Of a DNA stretch of 64,000 nucleotides, positions 56,509 through 64,000 are shown in pieces. The notes beneath the pieces are model-generated. The model did not search any database and was not told the origin of the DNA. It saw only the letters and a list, made by a program, of their open reading frames with translations. A program made the position numbers and the translations under genes. Each line of letters opens with the position of its first letter. Position 1 is the first letter of the stretch. Source of the DNA: Echinarachnius parma (lineage: Eukaryota > Echinodermata > Echinoidea > Clypeasteroida > Echinarachniidae); contig JBAMJV010005523.1 in NCBI GenBank assembly GCA_037951105.1, forward strand, positions 62,001-126,000. The letters are read 5' to 3'.

Positions 56509-57410
56509 GTGCTTCGTATTGCACACGAGCGCAGTAAAATGCCAAACTGAGAAGTTCAAAGTACGAAATGACCGAGCTGCGTTACCAAGTGGCGACCGAG
56601 TTGCCCATATAGATTGTGCACCTACAAATCTAGCCGGATTGCTTCAACACAGTACGAACACATTAGAGTTCCGACTGGGGATGAAGGTGGCTGGTATGAC
56701 GTCATAATATTAAAGGAGATCCCATATCGTGGTGGATTTTGCTTAATACATGTACACTAGCTCAATGTTATGGAGTGCGCGCAAACTAGCCTATTATCAC
56801 CCGCGGTCAAGCTTCCTCACCCATGATGATTTATACGAGGGGCAAACAAGTCACCGGAAGAGAAGGTAGCTAGCTACGGTATCTTACAGCTGATATTCAT
56901 AAAATGATATCCAATATGTAAGAGCAAAATGAGGAAAGTACACACTTGCGATATAGATCCATTTACCACAAGTGGACCTTTATCTGTTAAGGGATTGTTG
57001 AGTTTTGGTATAGAGGGCGCTACACAACATAACTTTTTGTGAGATAGTGAAAAACTGAGTGTCCAATTCGAAAAAGCATGCAATTTTAACATGTTTGATG
57101 ACAAAATTAACTGTATTCGATCAAAATCGGTTCAGAATTTTGGCTGAAATATCCATAAACATAACCATTTGTACTAATTGTCGGGCTTTCACTAACTCAT
57201 TGGACTGATTTGTACACGGTTTCGACGATCCAGTGGATAACATCTGAACACTTCAATCGTAAATATCTTTTTAACGAAAGGGAAATTCGAAAAACCCGAA
57301 ACCTGTCCCATACTTTTACTGTTAATACGAATACAGCAAGGTATGCGGGAACCGCTATAATTCTAATTGAATGTTGAGGATTTGGACAATGTAAGTCACT
57401 TACTCCTAAT
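56509..57410. other. Intron with conserved segment (copy 3) and MITE pieces
   Basis: 56,750-56,880 corresponds to the plus-strand segments at 14,121 and 17,855 (CCCGCGGTCAAGCTTCCTCA; GGGCAAACAAGTCACCGG) but has an in-frame stop. 56,988-57,183 is a family A fragment (GAGTTTTGGTATAGAGGGCG) and 57,190-57,400 a family C fragment. Confidence 0.5.
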
Positions 57411-58110
57411 TTTAAAGGTTCCCTGAAATCCAAATGCAAGTTGCCTTCAAATATTGTGTATTAGTGTATACACTATACATCAACTATTTGTTAAAGTATC
57501 CTTAATATTGTTGGCATCATTGCAAATGGAATGTTACAATCGTCCTAATAATTCATATTACTTTTCAAAAATCTGCTATCAAAAGTTATGAAATTGCTAC
57601 CCGTGTTTTGCCTTTGATCAGCCCGCTGTGTGCTGGTACGATTCGTGACGTAGCAAGTAGGGTGATCGCTTAATATCAGTGCCTTTCTTGTCCTTGTCAT
57701 GGTTGAGCCTATCTGACATAGGAACTGTTATTGAAATTGAGAGTTTGTCAGTTAGAATAGTATTCAAACATGTGATGCTATTGTGAGCAAGCCCTCAATT
57801 ACTGAAGAAATTAAGAATACAGGGTGGAATGCAACTTCTCCGAAGGTGAGGTCTTTTGTTCATCTCCAGTTAGCATGGTTAGTTGACCAGTGATTGAGAG
57901 ATGACGTCACAATGGGTTATTAATCTGGAGAGTTTTTTTATTTGAAAGATGGGCCTTGGCAAGCTGAAACAAGAATAAATACTAAAAATGTTTTAGAATA
58001 TACAACACATAAATGTAGGTCAAATAGTTAACAAAATATAGTTGATGTATAAACTAATACACAATAGTTGAAGGCAAATTGCAACAGGATTTCAGGGAAC
58101 CTTTAAAGTG
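57411..58110. mobile_element. Foldback MITE with ~85-bp inverted ends
   Basis: Left TTTAAAGGTTCCCTGAAATC ... and right GATTTCAGGGAACCTTTAAA are inverted; pairing continues through GCCTTCAA and TATTGTGTATTAGT. No coding interior. Confidence 0.85.
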
Positions 58111-58253
58111 GATCTAGACGGTAAGAGCGGAAAGGTGGAAATAAATTCACTACGAGCCAATCTAAATGGAATGTAACGCCTATATGATGTATTGATTAAC
58201 TGAAGTATTGATTTTTTTCGGAAAAAACAATGCAATATAAATGCGTTCCTTAC

Positions 58254-58541
58254 GTGTAGTCCACCGTCAGGTGTATGTCTGCGATTCTTGAGAGACCAAC
58301 GCGATCGAGGACCCGGCGCAGAGGGTTTCGGTTGTACACTCCGGTCCGATTTTGCCACAAGTGCAAAGCGTTGAATGTAGCATGTTCAGATTTCTTTTCT
58401 TTCTCGGTGAAGATAGCCTTGAGCTTAGATAGGGTGAAGTCCATAGCAAGACCAAGTGCGATGTACTCGTCGTGTGTCACTATGACGTAGGATATCTTCT
58501 CAAGCACAGACGAGGGTACGTCATCAGGTGGTATCAAAGCC
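58254..58541 (-). CDS. DD2 death-domain exon, first copy of right gene
   Basis: 288 nt, acceptor TAAAACACAG, phase 2 both ends, donor/stop overlap ACGTAAGG. Reads LIPPDDVPSSVLEKISYV, DEYIALGLAMDFTLSKLKAI, FTEKEKKSEHATFNALHLW and LRRVLDRVGLSRIADIHLT. The helix 3-4 loop is more charged (EKEKKSEH) than in the other copies. Intact. Preceded in the gene by DD1 at 63.2-63.5 kb. Confidence 0.8.
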
Positions 58542-58690
58542 CTGTGTTTTACACAAGAGTGGTAATAATTTGGTAATAAAATCAGACAGTAAATTACAGT
58601 TGAAGCAAACAAGAACTCTTGTTTAGTTGGAGGCAGTTCGGATGCGTAAGGCAAGGCGTCAAACAGAGGCAGCGGGATCCCGCAGTCGCC

Positions 58691-58833
58691 GGTCGCGCGT
58701 GAACGATATGTGCGACGCGCTCTCCTGAAATGCGTTCTGGCCGCAAAGGAACGTTTGTTGAGGTCGCGCGTGAACGATATGTGCGACGCGCTCTCTTGAA
58801 ATGCGTTCTGGCCGCAAATGAACGTTTGTTGAG
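58691..58833 (+). repeat. 71-bp tandem duplication
   Basis: Two consecutive copies starting GGTCGCGCGTGAACGATATG at 58,691 and 58,762, differing at two positions by eye. CpG-rich compared with its surroundings. Confidence 0.9.
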
Positions 58834-59638
58834 GCCTTAAAGTTTAACATGGTCTTAAAGGTATGGTCATAAGAAAACTGCCTCAAAATTGGGTTTTACT
58901 GTATCTAAGGTAGATTTTCATGAAGATTACTAATACAAACATATTTTCCTCGTGGGAAAACCCGGTAAAATAAAAAAAAATCAACTTGTAAATTCACTTT
59001 CGGAACCCCCATAAAAAAACTGAGTCCCGGGCGAACAAAAAATGACGTCATCTTTGTGACGTCACCTGCAGGCAATCGCAGTTTAGCTCGGTCATAGTCG
59101 TACACGCTGAGTGCAATACTCACGTTGACACAGAGATATTATTTCCATTTGTTTCAATATTTGCAAACATTTGTTCAGGTTTATATCATGGACGATATAC
59201 ACTCAGATGTGTAGCTGCATCCTGCTACAATTCATTTCTTAGCAATTCTTAAGCATTTTCAGTAAAACCTCAATTTACAAGCAAAAACGAGTTTGTTTTA
59301 CAAGCAAGTCATAGGCTCTGCATGTAAACAATGCACATTCCTCCGCGTTGCGGTCTGCATGTGATGTCATGAATCGGGTGACACGTGCGCACATTCCCGC
59401 TCTGCTATAAATGACTTTTTTTTAGGAGCATGGAACGCCGATGCGTAATAAAGCAAAAAAGTTGCATGAAATTTACCTTTTTTCCCAACTTAAGGATTTC
59501 TTTGAAAAAAAAAGTGTGGTATATCAATAAAGGCACATATTTAAAGTTATAAACCTGAATCAAAGCCGGGATTTTCCCCCTCCTTTAAAGTGTAACACGG
59601 TGCCTAATTAGCTACTGACAAAGTAGATACTGCGTGCG
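58834..59638. other. Intron
   Basis: No gene supported; contains AAATGACGTCA / TGACGTCACC around 59,040-59,066, a short palindromic pair. Confidence 0.4.
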
Positions 59639-59644
59639 CGTGCG

Positions 59645-61963
59645 TATGGCAAGCCGTTTTAACATTTATTCCTATTTCTTGATATCAAGAATTCAATTCT
59701 TGATATCAAGAATTCGACTTCTTGATATCAAGAATTCATTTCTTGATATCAAGAATTCAATTATTGATATCAAGAATTACCATTGCTTTACAACAGAAAA
59801 TCATTTCTTGATATCAAGAATTCATTTCTTGATATCAAGAAATCAATTCTTGATATCAAGAATTCATTTCTTGATATCAAGAATTCAATTCTTGATATCA
59901 AGAATTCATTTCTTGATATCAAGAATTCGAATTCTTGATATCAAGAATTCGAATTCTTGATATCAAGAAATAATTTTCTGTTGTTAACCAATGGTAAATC
60001 TTGATATCAAGAATTCAATTCTTGATATCAAGAATTCGATTTCTTGATATCAAGAATTCATTTCGTGATATCAAGAATTCGATTTCTTGATATCAAGAAT
60101 TCATTTCTTGATATCAAGAATTCGAATTCTTGATATCAAGAATTCGATTTCTTGATATCAAGAATTAATTTCTTGATATCAAGAATTTATTTTTTGATAT
60201 CAAGAATTCGATTTCTTGATATCAAGAAATCAATTCTTGATATCAAGAATTCATTTGGATATCGAGCTCAAAAGTAGTGGATAAATTCACAGTTGAATTC
60301 GAACGCGAGAGTTGTGCAGGTATTCATTCTGATTTCGAACGCAAGATTTGAGCAGGATTACATTCTGATTTCGAACGCAAGATTTGAGCAGGATTACATT
60401 CTGATTTCGAACGCAAGATTTGAGCAGGATTACATTCTGATTTCGAACGCAAAAGTATTGCACGATTTCCTCCTGAGCGGTGCGGTGTCTAGTCCAGATT
60501 CAGGAAGTGCTTTGTGAACACACACCATGTACACACCGCCCTATACGACTCGCGCTATAGCTAGAGCCTATTCACAAAACTGCCGCATAGCAGTCTCTAG
60601 TCCAGATTCAGGGCGTGCTTTGTGAACACACACCATAGATCTGTGTACACACCGCCCTAGAGCCTAAGTAAACATAACTGCTGCAGTCTGAGCCCAAATA
60701 TCGGCCACGTGCGTTTTTATCATTTCGTGATATGTTGCCAATAAACGTTGCGTAAACCTGTTGTAAAGATTGTCCCTTGTGCAATAAATATGTCCACGTG
60801 TTTTTCTGAATGATCAATTGTAAAATATACTTGTATTTTAGTTGAAATAGTAACGTCAGATGTGATATTTTAAAAGCAAAATAACTTCTAAAAAGACTTA
60901 CAAATACGCATTGTAAATGCACAATTTGGCAACATATCACAAATTCATTAGTTCCGCATGAATTCTTGATATGTTGCCAATTTATCATTTTTACAATGCG
61001 TGTTTTGTAAGTCAATTTAGATGTCTTTTTGCTGAAAATGATCAGATCGGACAGTATTATTTTAAATGACGTGATCAAAAATATTTTGAAATAAATTGCG
61101 CAGTAAAAACGTGAATATATTATTACACACGGGGTAATCTTTGCTACAGGTTTGCGCATTGTCTATTGGCAACATATCACGAAATGATTTCTTGATATGT
61201 TGCCGTTTTACGTTTTTGAAAGACGTGTGTTTTATAACAAGTAATTAAACTGGAAAATCACATCCAACATTTTCAATGTAACATTAATCAATGGTCTAAA
61301 AAACATATGTTTAAACAGTATGAAATGAAAATTTTCTACAAGGAATATCACAGAGACAGTAAATGCACTGCAAACTGGCAACATGAATTCTTGCATTAGT
61401 TGAATTTTCGCGATACATTGACTTTCGACACCGCACCACTCAGGCAGGATTCATTCGTGCACAACTTTTGCGTTCGAAATCGAATCACAATGAATTTGAG
61501 CGCAACTTTTGAGCACGAAATCAGAATGAATTTCTGCATTACATTTGCGCTCGAAATCAACTGTGAATTTTTGCATTACTTTTGCGCTCGATATCAAAAT
61601 AATTCTTGCAATAGTCTTGCGTTCGAAATACGAATTGAATTCTTGATATCATGAATTCTATGTTTTGATATCAAGATTTGAATTCTTGATATCAAGAAAT
61701 GAATTCTTGATATCAAGAATTGAATTCTTGATATCAAGAAATGAATTCTTGATATCAAGAATTGATTTCTTGATATCAAGAAATGAATTCTTGATATCAA
61801 GAAATGATTTTCTGTTGTAAAGCAATGGTAATTCTTGATATCAAGAATTGAATTCTTGATATCAAGAAATGAATTTTTGATATCAAGAAGTCGAATTCTT
61901 GATATCAAGAATTGAATTCTTGATATCAAGAAATAGGAATAAATGTTAAAACGGCTTGCCATA
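59645..61963. mobile_element. Nested foldback element built of 16-bp palindromes
   Basis: Inverted ends TATGGCAAGCCGTTTTAACA... flanked by CGTGCG on both sides (59,639-59,644 and 61,964-61,969). Left arm (59,675-60,255) has about 25 and right arm (61,636-61,935) about 13 copies of TTCTTGATATCAAGAA or close variants, spaced 20-22 bp. Further in come inverted arrays of a TTTCGAACGCAAGATTTGAG type unit (36-bp period, 60,293-60,450) and their complement (61,450-61,640), then CCTGAGCGGTGCGGTGTC / GACACCGCACCACTCAGG, then ATTTCGTGATATGTTGCCAA / TTGGCAACATATCACGAAAT around a centre near 60,950. No transposase. Open readings here are repeat artefacts. Confidence 0.9.
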
Positions 61964-61969
61964 CGTGCG

Positions 61970-62554
61970 ATCGCTTCTGCCTAATACCACACCGCTTCGC
62001 ATGTCACGTACGGCCGGCCGACCCGCCTGATTGTTCGTTCGTCGCGATATACTCTTGATAGATAGATCATGAAATCACACCAGCAGAATGTTGTTGTTGT
62101 TTTTTTTTGTATTAAGTGAGTATTTAAGAAAAAAAGAAATAGCCTAAAAGGAAGAATAACTTTAACACAATAGGCCTATATTTAATGTTAACTTGCTGCT
62201 CTTCTTTTTCTTTGTTTCATTTTTAAAACTAGGCCTACTTCTTAAGTTATTTATTTCACTCATTAATTCTTTGTTTCTTTCCTCTTATCTTATTTCATTC
62301 TTCTTCTTCTTTTCACCTTTTTATCCTTTTATAGGCCTACTCTTTACTGTTAGGCCCAGCTAGCTATTTGATTTATTTATATTTGTTTCCATTTTCTTTC
62401 TTTTCTTCTTTCTTTCTTTCTCCTTCATTTGCTTCTTCTTTCTTTTCTTGTAAGTACATGTTCTTTCTCTTGTCCCTCTTCCCGTGTTATTTTTGTTTTC
62501 TTCCTCTATTCCTTCAGTTTCTTTGTCGAATATTGAAATGTAGACCCAACAAAA
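61970..62554. other. Pyrimidine-rich stretch
   Basis: TTTCTTC-rich at 62,200-62,530; TAGGCCTA motifs at 62,171, 62,230 and 62,332. No gene. Confidence 0.6.
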
Positions 62555-63205
62555 CAAAATGAAACTCAACCCAAGTAAATGTGTTGTAATGAATGTATAG
62601 TTCGTATAACGGAAACAGTAGCACCCAAGATAACAATAGGCAATCTTTAATTGAATGAAGTGTCAGTAGTCAAACTACTAGGAGTGCTAGTCCAAAACGA
62701 CCTGAAATGGTCCAGTCAAGTAACCGAAATCATCAAGCGAGCAAGCATGACATTGCATATGCACCGCATTCTGAAGGGTTTCAAACTTCCGGCAGAAGAT
62801 TTGCTGGTTGGTTATTGCTCATAATTATGTGCGGCCTGTTGCAGAATATTGTGCGCCTGTTTGACATTATGGCCTAACTGAACAACAGACGACCCAGATT
62901 GAGAGAATCCAGAAAAGGGCTTGTCGCCTCATGCTTGGTTCGCAGTACAATACCTATGTAGATGCATTGGCTAAATTAGGCCTCCCGTCTCTGGCTGCAC
63001 GGAGAGAGAAATTGTACTTAAATTTGGCGAATGGCTCCCTCCCTCACGTGCCTCATTGAGCTCCCGCACACTCCGCAATGGCCATCAGGACTATTCTGAG
63101 GTCTTTTGTAGGACCGAGTGATACAAGAAAAGTGCTCTGCCATACCCCATAAGGCTATTGAATGCAAACTCATAGTTCATTCATAAAACATTTGTATATA
63201 TATTG
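62555..63205 (+). mobile_element. LINE 3' fragment (non-LTR reverse transcriptase end)
   Basis: Broken plus-strand frames carry the C-terminal part of a non-LTR reverse transcriptase: KLNPSKC, VKLLGVLVQNDLKWSSQV, RILKGFKLPAEDLLVGY, then YVRPVAEYCAPV, GLTEQQTTQIERIQKRACRL and, near the end, PYPIRLLNANS-stop. Several stops and frame changes; 5' truncated. Its 3' end, a short TATATA tail, runs directly into the DD1 exon at 63.2 kb. Confidence 0.85.
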
Positions 63206-63511
63206 TGTAGGTAAGATATTTCTCCCCTAGTCGCATCAGTCCTGCGGCATCCAGCGCGGAGCGAAGAGATGCACAAGTAGCCGTGATTGATGATTCTTTC
63301 CAGTGCTCCAACATCTGAAGGATTGTTTCTTCATGGCTGGACCCCTTCTGCTTACTAATACGTTTGATCCACTCGTTTGAATCGAGACGAAGCCCAGTGC
63401 ATAGTCTCACCGTGAAGTCATGGTCATGATAGTTGTAACACACACCACGGTAGTCATGGTTAAACGCCATCTCCCTTGCGATCTCGTTCAGGATGTCCCG
63501 TGGAATATCAT
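63177..63511 (-). CDS. DD1 death-domain exon, right gene, 3' end replaced
   Basis: Acceptor TGATTCAG, phase 1 entry. Reads DIPRDILNEIAREMAFNHDY, FTVRLCTGLRLDSNEWIKR, ETILQMLEHWKESSITATC and LRSALDAAGLMRLGEKYLTY, a complete DD1 domain without the frameshift seen at 18.1 kb. After ACCTACA the sequence departs from the middle gene's exon (which goes on to a donor) and enters the LINE tail, adding TIYIQMFYE and a stop. The normal donor is gone, so splicing to the DD2 exons at 58.5 and 55.4 kb would need another site. This copy may end here. Confidence 0.75.
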
Positions 63512-64000
63512 CTGAATCATTTGTGGGGTTTTAACACGACATGGTTTTTAGATCATTGTATAATTTATCAAAGTAAGTGAGACACAAGGATGACTGAATT
63601 GATGTATGTAATTATCATTATTCTACAAAGCTTATAAATTACATTTCTTCGAGCTTGTTTATGTTATATTTAATCATTCACACTTTCCTGATCATCGCCG
63701 TAATAGCCACGTATTGCCATGTTCGTGTCATGAAATGAAACGTGGCTATTTAATTGCTATTTCCTGTCACCAGCGTAACAATAAGTGACAGTTACTATAA
63801 GTGTAATTGGCACTTACGTTTAGGCAGCGCTAAATGTTCAAGATGTTCAGAATTCGGCCATTATTTTTAAGTCAGCCATGTTGACTATCGTGGCTAGTGT
63901 AACGGTTATGGGAGTGGCCGGGTGTCTGACTTGGCCATTCTCTGGATATTCCATGGCTCTACAAGACCCGCGTATTACCATGATTACGGAGTGCTTAATA
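63512..64000. other. Intron, paralogous to 18,315-19,320
   Basis: Aligns with the region upstream of the middle gene's DD1 exon but lacks its insertions, giving an empty site near 63,785 for the element at 19,157-19,289. No exon found; earlier exons of this copy lie beyond the window. Confidence 0.6.

Noticed and set aside
56519-56707. 62-codon plus-strand open frame
   Set aside because: Partly in duplicated intron sequence, no domain, no splice signal and no counterpart open in paralogous introns.
59634-59960. Open frames reading LISRIQFLISRI-type repeats on both strands (also 61,594-61,962)
   Set aside because: Translation of the 16-bp palindrome array; periodic only because the DNA is periodic.
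59675-60255. CRISPR-like regular repeats
   Set aside because: Repeats are 16-bp palindromes with 4-6 base spacers in a eukaryotic foldback element, not repeat-spacer arrays.

Overview
The window looks like nuclear DNA of a marine invertebrate. It is AT-rich, has spliced exons with GT/AG borders, and is packed with foldback elements, LINE, SINE and LTR retroelements and long poly-G/poly-C tracts. Abundant death-domain exons, a TAGGCCTA-rich stretch near 62.2 kb and the SINE type fit an echinoderm or hemichordate, with amphioxus a weaker option. No species can be named from the sequence alone.

Everything host-coding that I can support lies on the minus strand and belongs to a tandem family of large multi-exon genes. 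One gene is nearly complete, running right to left from a start codon at 34,532 to about 12,956. Its exons encode an N-terminal beta-propeller-like domain (33,911-34,532 and 31,688-31,928), a Pro-rich linker (29,854-29,930), two death domains (29,076-29,327 and 28,332-28,652), three linker exons (28.1, 26.4 and 25.1 kb), a third type of death domain at 18.0-18.3 kb (DD1) and two copies of a fourth type at 15.4-15.7 and 13.0-13.2 kb (DD2). Intron phases agree at every proposed junction. A second copy begins at 2,878 and runs off the left edge (exons at 2.25-2.88, 1.48-1.71, 0.70-0.97 and 0.07 kb). The 3' half of a third copy enters from the right edge (DD1 at 63.2-63.5, DD2 at 58.3-58.5 and 55.2-55.5 kb). 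The window therefore shows at least three tandem paralogues of what looks like a death-fold adaptor or receptor family. Its biochemical role is inferred from the domains only.

The DD2 exons at 15.4, 55.2 and 58.3 kb are exactly 288 nt, begin and end in phase 2, and finish at a GTAAGG donor whose TAA is also the in-frame stop. Each could be a terminal exon or be skipped, chained or duplicated without breaking the frame.

The intergenic blocks 2.9-11.8 kb and 34.6-50.4 kb are paralogous. Comparing them gives empty sites for insertions. The right block has grown by a 6.5 kb LTR retrotransposon (39,973-46,485; two 1,709-bp LTRs with no difference seen, CTAAC target duplication, tRNA-Arg-type primer site, one 735-codon gag/protease-like ORF and no polymerase), by a 1.1 kb duplication (36.7/38.6 kb) and by fourfold expansion of an ~860-bp unit (47.06-50.43 kb) that is single copy on the left.

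Other notable structures are a 2.3 kb nested foldback element made of about 38 copies of a 16-bp palindrome (59,645-61,963), a perfect 74-bp palindrome (12,487-12,560), two short elements with 9-bp target duplications (19,157-19,289 and 22,219-22,982), two with 5-bp target duplications (6,338-6,722 and 15,749-15,946), nested foldbacks at 19.3-20.3 and 51.6-52.6 kb, and two LINE 3' fragments (16.1-16.9 and 62.6-63.2 kb). The second LINE fragment abuts and truncates a DD1 exon.
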